Assembly: GCF_020520425.1 (NCBI RefSeq)
Contig: NC_079490.1
Span: forward strand, 8,349,546 to 8,413,545
Reading direction: 5' to 3'
Length of the DNA stretch: 64,000 nucleotides
From: Spinacia oleracea
Taxonomy: Eukaryota; Streptophyta; Magnoliopsida; Caryophyllales; Amaranthaceae
The notes below the pieces were generated by a model. That model was given only the letters and a program-made list of their open reading frames with translations. It had not been told where the DNA came from and did no database searches. Below, one piece after another: positions 22,974 through 34,722 of this stretch; position 1 is the first letter of the stretch; every line of letters starts with the position of its first letter. Both the position numbers and the translations under genes were made by a program.

Positions 22974-25678
22974 GATGGTTCAATTTCGTGTGATGAACCG
23001 CACTTTCACCATGAGTTTAGCTGATTTTGGTAGGATTTTTGGGTTGTCTACCACCTATAGTAGGAAACCTAAGGAAACCAATAATAACTGTGAAATATGG
23101 GGAAAGCTTACGGGTAATGCCAATCCCAGGAGTATGCAACATTTGCATGCTTCCAAGATACAACACCCGGTCCCTATTGTCTTCTACAGGTTTCTGGGAT
23201 TTACGATCTTTGGTAGGGATGAGACCCAAAATATTAGGAGTACGAAGCTTGAGATTCTAGGTGGCTACTTTTTAGAAGGGGAGGATAGCTACAAAATGAA
23301 CCTTGCACACCATATAGCCTCTCAATTCTATTCCATAGCCACTTCCACCCATACTACTCGCATTACCATTGGTGGGTTGATCACCCACATAGCCATGGCC
23401 ACGGCCAACTTTACTGAGGCTAACCAGACTCCAGTTCTGGGTAGCAACCTACTTGACTTGGCTTACTTTGCTGGACTCCGTCAGCTACAGGGGGGCATGG
23501 GTTGTTTAGGCCGGGAGCCATGTATTGGATGTTTGAGGGAAACAAGCTTTTCACCTTGCCTGACCCTCAAGGCCGCACTAGTTTCAGACCCGGTCAGGCT
23601 CATTACTTATATGTTGAATTTGAGCAAGAGCCTCAACCTGACCCCCAGCCTCAGCCTGACCCACAGCCAGTGCCCCACCAGTACCAGCCAGAGCCTCGCA
23701 CCTACTTTAGGAGGGGGCGTCGAGACGCGGGGAGGCCCCAGGGTGGCTCGGTAGTAGATGAGGAGCAGGGGTCCATTTATGAGCGGTTGAGCAGACTTGA
23801 GCTCGGATTCCATGAGTTCGCAGCTGATCACCAGAGGACCATGTTCCCGTTCTACGATCAGTATGCCAGGCAGGGCTACATTGCCCCAGATTATGAGCAC
23901 CCTACCTGGTATACCTATCCCGCGGAGGGATATGGAGCTCCGGGTTCTGTGGACACCTTCACACCTACCCAGTACGGAGGGTTTGGAGCGGGTCCTAGCG
24001 GGCATGGTGGCAGAGATGATGGTGATGATGTTGATGATGATGGCGGCCAAGGCCGTCACTGATGATGATGAGGATCGAGTTGGTTCGATACCCCTTGAGC
24101 CAATGAGGACATTGTCTGATTTGGTTTGGGGGGTTTCACATTACTTGTACATTGTAGGTATGTTTTTCTTTTCTTTTCGCATTTCTTTATTTTGGTGTGT
24201 ATGTTTTTCTTTTCTTTTCGCATTTCTTTATTTTGGTGTGTTTCTTTGGTGTGTTTATTTCTTTGTAGAGTAGTTTATTGCTTTGGAAAAAAAAATACAA
24301 AAATACGTTCCGGTAAATACAAAATCATGCTTCCCTGTGCCCCTTGAGCGGAAATTGTTTTGATTCTTGGTATTTGATGATGGGCAATGTAGATGTGTTA
24401 GCCATGATTTGATATTCGATCGCTTTGATGCCTTAACATGAGTCAACTCCGACTAACTACTTGTGGACTTGGTGCTTGACTAGTTGACTTGGTTAAGATG
24501 TGTGATAGCTTCCTGGTGTGTCATTGATTTTGAGTATTGGTTTGCAACGATTAGTAGCGTTTTATGACTCATATACATGCACATTGTGGAGGACGAAGGC
24601 ATTTTTCTATTTAGGTAGCCTTCAGATGAATTTAGATATATTTGTTCCCTCTTTTTCTACCCATGTTGTGCTTGTGCCCTTTATTCGGTGACTAACCATA
24701 TTACAAGCCCATGAAAGCCCCATTGGTTACTAGTCCCAAGCCTAGCTTGGGGGAGCTAATAGTAGTGAGGTGAGGGAATTGTAGTGTGATACATTTTGAG
24801 CATATTGAGTATTGAAAAAGGGAGTTTCTCTCATCATGATAGTTGTTGAAAAAAAAATGAGTTGAAAAATGAAAGAGGTGAGAAGATGTGAAGGTTTTCC
24901 AAAAGAAAAAAAAAAGGGAGAAAGAAATTGAGCAAAAAAGAGAAAAAAAATGGAAGTTCATTATTTTCAGAAAAAATTCAAAGCATTGTGTCATTCAAGT
25001 ATTACAATTCCTTATCATTATGAGTGATTGGTTTTATAGATGAAAAAGGGCAAGAAAGTATGGTGTGGTTCATTTGATTGTTCATGTGTTGAGTGGGGGA
25101 GTTGTGGTCATCACTTGTGATTGATCATGGTTGTATTTAGGATTTTTGCTCCCCAAAGCCAAGGCTTTAAGCTCACATTATATCCAAATTTACCGAACCC
25201 TTACCTAAGCCTAACATTACAAGCTTTGAAGACCTTCCGACCATTGTGCATAGAGTCGTACTTATGTGAAAATAGTTGTTTATCAATGCAAGTTATGACA
25301 TGACACATTCCGAGTCGACTACTAGGTTGAGTGTATGTTTTTCTAGACACACGAGTGTTGTGAGTTTGGGAGTGCATTGTTCACTTAAATGTTGGGAGGG
25401 GAGCGAACGGGTACATCTTTTATCCGCCACATAAATGAGTGACGAGTGTGTGAGCACTAGTCTTGAATTCCAATGTGCATTTGTGGTTCGCTTTGCGTGA
25501 CGATTGTTAAGAAGGATTAGCGATTGAATGGATTTGATTGGTTGACATTGATGCATGCTTGTTGAATTTTACCTTGGATTATGTTTTCATTTTGAAATAT
25601 GTTGGGGGTGAAGTTGGTCTTGTGTTCATCGATGATTTCCTTGCTTAGGGACAAGCAAGGATATAGCTTGGGGAGTTT
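22974..25678 (+). mobile_element. Athila-type 3' fragment B (ORF3 to purine tract)
   Basis: Copy B is nearly identical to 35105-37803 and runs into the complete LTR at 25679. It supplies ORF3 from mid-gene (22975-24062), the untranslated 3' region and the purine tract TAGCTTGGGGAGTTT. Because the LTR it abuts also serves as the 5' LTR of the full element, B and C share that LTR. This is the structure left by recombination between elements or LTRs. Confidence 0.88.
22975..24062 (+). pseudogene. Athila ORF3 copy B, frameshifted
   Basis: This copy reads FRVMNRTFTMSLADFGRIFG and continues through the region where copy C has a stop. It then loses one base near 23490 in a G-run, so the proline-rich C-terminal half lies in another frame (23502-24062). 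The product is unknown. It resembles the plant retrotransposon ORF-1/putative transposon protein family from memory. The N-terminal part is missing. Confidence 0.7.
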
Positions 25679-27054
25679 TGTTATGTGCGTTTTATATAGT
25701 GTTTCACCCCCGTCCCTTTGTACTTTTTATGTGTCAAACTTGCTCTTAGGTGCCGTTTCTAGTACTAATGTGTGTTATTGAGTGTGCCTTGAGTTTCAGG
25801 TTTGATTATGAGAAATTGGTCTTTTTAGACCCGTTTCATGTTGATCTAGGCCACTATATGAGCCCGAGGAAGTTCGGGACCTCCATCGTCGACTTTCGGG
25901 AGCCTTGGATGCTTATGGTTGAGCCCCGAGAGTTAGACTCAGTGATATGGGCGAGTTATATTGAAGATAGCAAATCGCCCTGGAAGCTGAGGGCGAAATG
26001 CAACCATCGGGCGGAATTGAAGCAAATTGGACTCATCAACGCGCGCCTGATTGGGCGCAGCTCGCCCGATCCGGATCGGGCGGTCATCCGGAAGCTTATG
26101 TGGAGAGTTTGCAATCCGCCCGATCGGGCGGATTTTGGCCTGATCGGGCCGACTATCGAGTGCATCGCCCGATCGGGCGACGCCAACCTCCTGCACTTAT
26201 GCGCGAGTTTTCTTTCCGGTTTTTGGGCAAACTATAAATACTAGCCCCTTATATTTTTAGAGACACCTTATTTTTCTGGTATCAAACACTTAGTTTATTT
26301 TCCTAAGCTTAGTTTTCTCTCTAATTTGTCCCAAACACTTAGTTTTATTTCCAATCAAAAGTTCAAACTTTATTATTCTATTGTTCTTCAATTAGGTATT
26401 GTTCTTTATTTCATTCATTTCTTTTGCTTTAATTATGTTTTCAATTATGCTAATTGCTTTGTTTATTGTCAACATGCTTGAGTAGTTTAATTTCTAGGGT
26501 TTGGGGATCCATGAATTAATATGATGGGATAATTAATAATTGTGATTGTTGGCATTGTGATTAATTCCTATTGATTGGTTTATTCCACTATTCAATTAGA
26601 TTTGCGCAGGTTTAATTGTGTAGTTATGCAATATCAAGTTAAGATTCGAGAGATGCAATTTGATGTTTTTGCTTGTGTCAATAGGTAGAATTGGGATTAA
26701 TAAGTAGCGAGAGCCCGTTAATTCTAAGTCTATGACTAGTATCGATTCGAGAGAGCATGCTAGTCTAATTAATTACTTTGTTGATTATCGTGATTGTTCA
26801 TTGTCCTGGATTGTTAATTGCTGGTGAACCTATGCCCTAGATTTCCTTAATATATTGATTCATACTTATATAATTATCGTTCGTAGTCTTAGTTTACAAA
26901 CAATCAACCAAATCTTGTTCCCAATAGTTTAGTTTAATTAATTAATAGTAGAAAGAACGCCTGTCTCCCTGTGGATTCGATCCTGACTTCCCTTGCTACC
27001 TAGCTAGTGGACCTTAGGTTATTTTTGATTAGGTGATACGACTTTAGCCTGTCA
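25679..27054 (+). repeat. Athila left LTR
   Basis: This LTR starts TGTTATGTGCGTTTTATATA (the right copy has TGATATG) and ends TTAGCCTGTCA. It contains several CCCGATCGGG palindromes at 26045-26180 and a TATAAATA box at 26233-26240. Some palindromes carry C-to-T changes at CG sites, as expected of methylated repeats. Confidence 0.92.
26233..26240 (+). promoter_or_regulatory. Athila left LTR TATA box
   Basis: TATAAATA follows the palindrome-rich block by about 50 bp. It is also found at 38358 in the right LTR. It is the probable core promoter of the element. Confidence 0.65.
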
Positions 27055-27059
27055 AAATT

Positions 27060-27077
27060 TGGCGTCGTTGCCGGGGA
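27060..27077 (+). promoter_or_regulatory. Athila primer binding site
   Basis: TGGCGTCGTTGCCGGGGA starts five bases after the LTR. It matches the TGGCGCCGTTGCCGGGGA type, complementary to aspartate tRNA and usual for Athila-like elements, with one C-to-T difference. Confidence 0.88.
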
Positions 27078-30000
27078 GACGGTTTTATTTTCTGTTGTTG
27101 ATTGCTTATCCTAGATTATTGTTTGTTACTACTCAAGGAACTCACGTTCCTTGAGACCGGATCTCACATTGTTTTGTAGTCTTTGTCTATGCCCAGGACC
27201 GTAGGTACTAGTAATCTTACTCCATTCGATCCTGAGCCCGAAAGAACCTTTCGTAGACGAAGAACTTTCATTGCACAGTGTGGGAATTACTCTGATTCTG
27301 ATCATAATATTGGCGATCTTTTTTTCCTTCAGATACAGATTCAGTTTCAGCGATAGAGATGGGTGACGAAACTCTACTACCGCCACCTACCCCACGGCTT
27401 ACAGACTATTCTAAGCCAAGTATGTCCGTGCTACCAAAGGCGATCATACCTTCTATTGCAGCTGAGACCTTCAAGATTGAGCCTGCATTGATTAACATGA
27501 TTGAGAGACGCCAGTTCGGTGGGGAACCAGGTGAAGATCCAAATCTTCACATTCAGTCCTTCATCCAATATTGTTCCACCATCAAGCAAAAGGGATTGAC
27601 TCCGAAGCAGACTATGGAGATACTTTCCCCGTTCTCTTTGAGTGGGAAAGCTAAAATGTGGATTAATGGGTTGAATCGGGCGGCTTTGAAAATCACTAAT
27701 TGGGAGTCCTTGGCTCTTTCTTTTTATGTTAAATATTTTCCACCTGAGAAAACGGCTCGTCTGAGGGGTCAGATATTAGGTATCTCGCAACAAGCGGATG
27801 AGAGTTTGTTCGAGGTCTGGGAGAGATTCAAGGATTTGCAAAGAGAATGCCCGCACCATGGTTTGGAAGATTGGTTCTTGATTCAGCAGTTTTATAATGG
27901 TCTGGGCAATGAGTCTAGATGTTTGTTAGATTCGGCTGCCATTGGGAGGTTCATGCAACTTGAGGTGCCTAGAGCTATGGAGGTGATTGAGGAGATAGCC
28001 ATTCACAATGCCCAGTATGGGAATCCTAGAGGTCTATCTAATAGGGGTGGTAAGCATGATTTAAATTCTATTGAACAATTAACTGCCCAATTGACTGCTT
28101 TACACTATAAGTTTGATAATATGCAAGCAGCCAATGCTCAACCTACCCAACCTGCTAGTGTAGCTGCTATGAGTGCCCAACCTGCTACTGTTTGTGAAAG
28201 TTGTGGAATGTTTGCTCATTATGCACAGGACTGTAGGAGATCTGTTGAACAGTGTAACGCATTTCAATCCTACAAACAAAATAACACATTCTCCAACTCT
28301 TACAATGAGGGCTACAAAAACAACCCTCTACTATCCTACAGGAGCAACAATATCCAGAACCCTCACCAAGTCCAACATCCACCACAACAGCCATACCAAC
28401 CCCCACATCAACAATCCTACCAACCACGGAACAACTACAACCAACAGTCTAGTGGACCACCTGGGTTCCCTAGACAACACACATCACCTCCACCACCACA
28501 ACCTCAAGCCACACAGCCTAACCCTATGCTAGTAGAGATGAGAAACATGATGCTTCAAATGCAAAAATCTCTAAGTGAAAAGGATGCAAAGATCGATGCT
28601 CTTACTGCTCACAACAAGATCATTGACACACAGTTGGCACAGATGGCTACTACTATTGCAGGGAGGCCACCAGGCCAATTTCCTTCACAGCCCAAAAATA
28701 GGGAGACTGCTAATGCAATTACATTGAGGAGTGGTAGGGATTATGATGGTCCTTCTATGCCGGTTGAGGTTGATTCTGGGGTGTCTGCTAGTGATCTGGT
28801 CAGTGAGGAAATCCCGAAGATAGTTATGGATGGTAAGGAAGCTGAAAAGGTAGTCAATGAGAATAAGGCTACAACTGAGGTTAAGAAGGGGGCAGATATT
28901 CAAGTACCACCTATTTCACTCCCCTTCCCAAACCGACAACTCAAGAATAAGCTAGACAAGCAGTTTGGCAGATTCTTGGAAGTGGTAAAAAATTTGCAGG
29001 TAACGGTTCCTTTTACTGAATTAATTTTACAGGTTCCTGCTTATGCTAAATTCATGAAAGATATTTTGACCAGGAAACGTGCTTTTTGTGAGGTAGAGAC
29101 TGTAGCTTTCACTGAGGAATGTTGTGCTTATTTGCAAAACAAGTCTCCACCTAAACTTAAAGACCCCGGGAGTTTTTCCATCCCATGTAACATTGGCACT
29201 GTATTTATTGATAAGGCTTTATGTGATTTAGGTGCTAGTGTGTCTGTCATGCCTTTGTCTGTCTGTACTAAACTGAATATGGGTGAGCTTAAGGTTACTA
29301 ATATCACTCTACAAATGGCCGATCGTTCTGTCAAATACCCCTTAGGTGTTTTAGAGGACGTCCCTGTTAGAGTAGGTAAATTCTATATACCTGTAGACTT
29401 TGTAGTACTAGACATGCAGGAGGATTCTCAAATTCTCATAATCTTAGGTAGACCCTTCCTTCACACGGCGGGGGCGGTTATTGATGTTAAAAGTGGGAAA
29501 TTGACTTTGTCTGTTGGGGATGATAAGGTGACTTTTAATCTGAATAGTGCCTTAAAAAATCCCATGCTAGAGGAGGAACAATGCTATCGTATAGATGTAG
29601 TTGATGTTATTACCCGTGATAACGTCTCCCAAGTTCTCGAAAGAGATCCCTTGGAGGCAGTGCTTTGTTGTGAGTCTTCTGCAGGTGATAGCAGTTCTTG
29701 GAGTGCTGAAGTGGATGCTCTGGAGTTGGCTCTTAATGGTGGAGAATCTGAGCCGGAGAACACCAAATTGAAGAGGTTAGTTCGGCCGATTTGTTATGTT
29801 AAAGAGGTAAAGAAACCCGAAATTAAGCCTCTTCCTGCTAACCTTAAATATGCGTTTTTAGATGATGAACAACTTTGCCCTGTGATCGTCAGTACTGCAC
29901 TTGATGCAGACCAGTTATCCCAACTTCTTATTGTGTTGAAAAGGCACAAAAAGGCCATTGGGTACAGTATTGATGATTTAAAGGGTATTAGCCCTGACTT

Positions 30001-32057
30001 TTGTATGCATAGGATACATCTAGATGAAAACCATAAACCATGCATCCAACCCCAGCGTCGTTTGAACCCTGTCATGCAAGATGTTGTAAAAGCTGAAGTT
30101 ATGAAATTGCTTGATACGGGTATTGTATATGCTGTGTCTGATTCTAAGTGGGTGAGTCCTGTTCAGGTAGTGCCTAAGAAAGGGGGGACAACTGTGGTGA
30201 GAAATGAAAAAAATGAGTTGATACCAACTAGGGTAGTCACAGGTTGGCGCATGTGCATTGATTATAGGCGTCTTAATGTTGCTACTAAAAAGGACCATTT
30301 TCCCCTTTCCTTCATTGATCAAATGTTAGAAAGGCTAGCCTGTCACAAGTTTTTCTGTTATCTGGATGGTTATTCTGGTTTCTTTCAAATTCTCATACAT
30401 CCAGACGACCAGGAAAAGACCACCTTCACCTGTCCCTATGGTACCTTTGCATATCGTAGGATGCCTTTTGGTCTGTGTAATGCACCCGCTACTTTCCAAC
30501 GTTGCATGATGAGTATCTTTTCTGATTTTATTGAGTCTATCATGGAAGTGTTTATGGATGATTTTAGTGTCTATGGTACTTCTTTTGATTCTTGCTTGCT
30601 AAATCTGACTAAAGTCTTGAAAAGATGTGAAGAGTGTAATTTAGTCTTGAACTGGGAAAAGTGTCATTTCATGGTTACTGAAGGGGTGGTCTTGGGACAT
30701 TTGATATCTGATAAGGGCATTCAGGTGGATCGAGCTAAGGTCCAAGTGATTGAACAATTGCCCCCTCTAGTTAATGTGAAGGGTGTTAGAAGTTTTCTTT
30801 GTAATGCGGGATTTTATCGCCGCTTTATCAAGGATTTTTCTAAAATTGTTAAACCACTTACCCAGCTCCTCCTCAAGGATGCCCCGTTTGTGTTTACTGA
30901 TGCTTGTCTTGAGGCCTTTGACAGGATTAAACGGGCACTGATTTCGGCTCCCATCATTCGTTCTCCCAAATGGGATCTTCCGTTCGAGATAATGTGTGAT
31001 GCAAGTGATTATGCAGTTGGGGTAGTTTTGGGTCAGAGAAAGGAGAAGGTTTTACATGCCATCTATTATGCAAGTAAGACCTTAGATGAAGCTCAAGTTA
31101 ATTATGCTACTACTGAGAAGGAGCTTCTAGCCATAGTCTATGCCTTGGATAAATTCCGCACCTATCTGATTGGATCCAAGGTGATAGTCTATACTGGCCA
31201 TGCGGCCCTTAAGTATCTGCTCTCTAAGAACGAAGCCAAGCCTAGGCTTATTCGATGGATACTACTGCTACAGGAGTTTGATCTAGAGATCCGCGACAAG
31301 AAAGGGGCTGAGAATGTGGTTGCAGATCACTTGTCTAGATTGAGGTATGATGATGGTAAGGGATCTACACCGATTGATGATTCATTTCCGGATGATCATT
31401 TACTTGCACTTTCCAGTCAGTCACCATGGTTCGCAGATTTTGCTAAATACGTTGTGGGGGGGATTCTTCCGGCCGATCTTACATATCAACAGAAGAAGAA
31501 ATTCCTACATGATGTCCGGTTCTACTTTTGGGACGACCCTTATTTGTTTCGTGAGACTGCTGAAGGGTTGTACAAGCGTTGTATTCCAGAATGGGAAGTT
31601 CAAGATGTTATTAGTAGGTGTCATTCTTCACCTTATGGTGGTCACCATGGACCGTCTAAAACAAACGCTAAGCTGTCACAATGTGGTTTTTACTGGCCTA
31701 CTATGTTCAAGGATGCACAAGCTTTTATTATGGCTTGTGATGCGTGCCAGAGGGCCGGTACTATTTCAAGGAGGTATGAGATTCCACATAACGGGATCCT
31801 TGAGGTTGAGGTTTTCGATGTGTGGGGAATTGATTACATGGGACCATTCCCATCGTCCAAGGGTAACTTGTATATCCTTGTTGCTGTAGATTATGTGTCA
31901 AAGTGGGTGGAAGCCGTTGCCTCACCTACCAACGATGCAAAGACAGTCATTTCTCTGTTCAAGAAAATCATCTTTCCGAGATTCGGGGTTCCGCGCGCTT
32001 TGATTAGTGATGGAGGGTCACACTTCCATGAAAAGCATCTGGATGCGCTCCTGCGCA

Positions 32058-32065
32058 AGTATGGG
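32058..32065. repeat. hAT target site duplication, left (AGTATGGG)
   Basis: AGTATGGG precedes the element and recurs exactly at 33112-33119. Eight bases is the hAT superfamily duplication length. Confidence 0.93.
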
Positions 32066-33111
32066 TAGGGGTGTTAACGAGCCGAGCCGAGACCGAACTT
32101 AGGCAAGCTCGGCTCGAGCTCGAAACTTCTAACCTTAGGCTCGGCTCGAGCTCGAAGCTCGACGAGCCTTGAAAACTGAGCTCGAGCTCGGGCTCGAACC
32201 TAGGCTCGGTTCGGCTCGAGCTCGGGCTCGAAACCAAGCTCGATTCGGCTCGTGCTTTGTTCAAGCATAGGAATAACTGTAGTCCAATTCAAAATAAGCT
32301 AAGCCCAAAATAGACACAAAATATTAGACTTTATAGGGCCCAATAAATGGTATTATTTGATGCCATATCCAAACAGCCTAATAGTCATTTAGTTTTATAA
32401 GTGATTCTAGTTGGCTACTTATTTGCTTTTGCCGATATGGGACAATGAAACTTTGTCAGTAATAAAGTCTCAACTACTGCCATTAACAAATGTGATTCTC
32501 TATTTTAAATTTTCCTCCAAAAGTGTAATGCAACGTGCACAATTGTTTGAGATTTGGTTGAATGCCATATTGCCGACAAATAAATCCCATGTTCATTCCT
32601 TCTATAGTTCTATAATAAGCCTTAGACCAGTCATGGCAGCTCCAATGGTCGTTCCCCTGAAGGAATTTTCAGCAATTGGTGTATCAAGAACTCTTAGATC
32701 CTCATATTTGGGGGTCAGTCCTTTAGTCACTTTACATTCGCACCCCTTTCCATTTCCTCTTCAAGACCTTGACGAAATGCTTCAAAGAGAAACACCTCAG
32801 CTTGACAAACCAAATGGCCCATATAAAGTATGATTATTGCAATATGAGTTTAATTTATATGCATCTCATTCTTTCATTCTTTTGCAATAACCAATGTGGG
32901 ATAGTCTTAAGTAGTAAAAATTACAGTATTATTAAAACTCGAGCTTGCTCACGAGCTTTCGAACCGAGCTTAGGATAGCTCAGGCTTGGCTTGTTAAGAT
33001 CTCGAGCCGAACCCGAGCTCGAGTCGAGCCCGCCCGAGCCGAACTTTGACCGAACTTAGCGAGCCGAGTATCGAATAGTTCACGAGCAGGCTCGGCTCAT
33101 TAACACCCCTA
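32066..33111. mobile_element. Non-autonomous hAT-type DNA transposon
   Basis: The 1046-bp element has terminal inverted repeats TAGGGGTGTTAACGAGCCGA and its complement at the right end, with one mismatch. A perfect 8-bp target duplication flanks it. Both ends carry dense CTCGAGCTCG and GGCTCG words in either orientation (32090-32260 and 32938-33100). Clustered subterminal motifs of this kind bind hAT transposase. No transposase motif is present. A 140-codon frame at 32411-32833 has no recognised relative and may be chance or a captured fragment. The element lies between the second aspartate and the glutamate of integrase. Confidence 0.92.
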
Positions 33112-33119
33112 AGTATGGG
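33112..33119. repeat. hAT target site duplication, right (AGTATGGG)
   Basis: This is the exact copy of 32058-32065 and fixes the right boundary of the hAT element. Confidence 0.93.
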
Positions 33120-33767
33120 GTTTATCACCGCACTAGGCTAGCCTATCACCCTCAGACAAGTGGGAAAGTTGAGGTCTCTAACCGAGAGATCAAATCTATA
33201 CTTGAGAAAGTGGTGGCAAAGTCTAGGAAGGATTGGAGCGATAAGTTGGATTATACTCTATGGGCATACAGAACCGCCTTTAAGACACCCATTGGTACTT
33301 CCCCGTATCGATTGGTGTATGGCAAGGCGTGTCACTTACCAGTAGAAATGGAGTACAAGGCTTATTGGACAATCAAACAGCTCAACATGGATGCCAAGTT
33401 AGCCGGTGAGAAGCGGTTATTTCAATTGAGTGAGCTCGATGAATTCCGACTGCAAGCTTACGATAGTGCCCGGGTTTATAAGGAAAAGACCAAGAAGTGG
33501 CACGATAATCGCATTTTTCATAGAGAGTTCGCGGTGGGCGACAAGGTTCTACTATTCAACTATAGGCTTAAGTTATTTCCTGGAAAACTCAAGTCTAGGT
33601 GGTCTGGGCCGTTCACCGTGACCACGGTTAGCAAGTTTGGATCTGTTGAAGTAGCGAATGATAATGGTGAGCAATTTAAGGTCAACGGGCAACGTCTGAA
33701 GTTGTACCATGATGGGGCTACTATAGGAGTTGTTGAGGTACATTACCTCAACCCCTCCGCCTCATAG

Positions 33768-34722
33768 ACAGCATATCTGAGGTAACAAGGTCGAGCGGGA
33801 CCTAGAAATAAACCAGCGCTTTGCGGGAGGCAACCGTATTTTATCGCTTTAGTAGTATAAGTTTGATTTTTGATTCTATTGTGTGTGTTTTGTTAGTATT
33901 TCCCATACCTAAGTGTGTTTAAGTATTGTTTTTGGTGTTAGAGAGGTGAGAAGAGGGCATTACGCTATTTGGGTGTTTAATAATGTGCAGGCCTAAAGCT
34001 CCAAGTTCGAGAAAGTGAAATTACGTACAAAGCCGAGCATGCTGCAAACCGCCCGATCCGAATCGGGCAAGGCGCGCCCGATCGGGCGCGCACGGATGAA
34101 ATTAATACAGCTTCTTTCTGCCCGATCGGGCGCAGCATGCCCGATCGGGCGGTCTGGCGAGTGGAATGCCCGAGTCGGGCGATGGTCTGCCCGATCGGGC
34201 GCCGAAGGCGAGTGGTTTGCCCGATCGGGCGAAATTATTTTGCCCGATCGGGCGGTTGAGGAAAAGTTCGTGGAAAAGTCAAGGAAGAATTCTGGGCAGA
34301 AAAAGTCAAGAAAAGAGGCATTCGCAAATCGCCCGATCCGGATCGGGCGAGGTGCGCCCGATCGGGCACGCACGTATCAGAAGAAATAGATCGCAAATCG
34401 CCCGATCGGGCGAGATGTTGCCCGATCGGGCGAAATGCGATTTCAGCGACAAAAATACGGGATCCCCTTTCTTTTCTTCACTTCCTCTTCATCTTCAACC
34501 TAACTTTCTCTCACTTCCTCCATTAAACCCCAACCTCCAAAAACTTCCAACCACCATATCTCCCTCAAATCTCCACCAAATTCAACAATCTTTTCACCAA
34601 AATCATCCTCTCACTATCCTCTACAACCTATACCCAACCGATTTCAGTTTGCTCCAATCTCCCCAAAACCCCCAAATTCAACCAAAAAGCTTAAAAACCT
34701 CAAAAAAATCAGATTTTCATCC
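33768..34722 (+). other. Athila pol-ORF3 spacer
   Basis: About 950 bp separates the pol stop from the ORF3 start. It holds no clear gene but carries the palindrome array listed separately. It then has a C-rich, T-rich stretch (34460-34700) that looks like a transcribed leader before ORF3. A frame opening at 34166 runs through the palindromes and into ORF3, but its first part is repeat-derived. Confidence 0.6.
34044..34440. repeat. Array of GCCCGATCGGGC palindromes
   Basis: About twelve copies of GCCCGATCGGGC or close variants (GATCCGGATC or GAGTC centre) occur in under 400 bp, unevenly spaced. The same palindrome is repeated in the U3 part of every Athila LTR here (22620-22830, 26040-26180, 38160-38310). 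Each copy is self-complementary. The function is unknown. Confidence 0.9.

Larger units (their letters stand above)
27359..33767 (+). pseudogene. Athila gag-pol polyprotein, split by hAT element
   Basis: One long frame runs 27359-32065 (1569 codons) and resumes in the same frame at 33120-33767 after the hAT element and its second target copy. Domains: a gag capsid ([19 protein letters not shown]); a zinc knuckle [14 protein letters not shown] from residue 279; protease with DLG at 623-625, a normal variant in this branch; reverse transcriptase with FMDD at 1065-1068; RNase H with CDASDYAVG and [13 protein letters not shown]; and integrase with D1492, D1551 and, beyond the hAT element, a glutamate 36 positions after the second aspartate if the insertion is ignored. 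In RNase H the usual TDHAAL motif reads TGHAAL (residue 1280), so a catalytic aspartate is missing. The insertion makes a TAG stop at 32066. Confidence 0.93.

Noticed and set aside
34166-34722. Coding extension of ORF3 through the palindrome array
   Set aside because: The peptide is a PIGRA/PDRA repeat produced by the palindromes. A better start lies at 34723.
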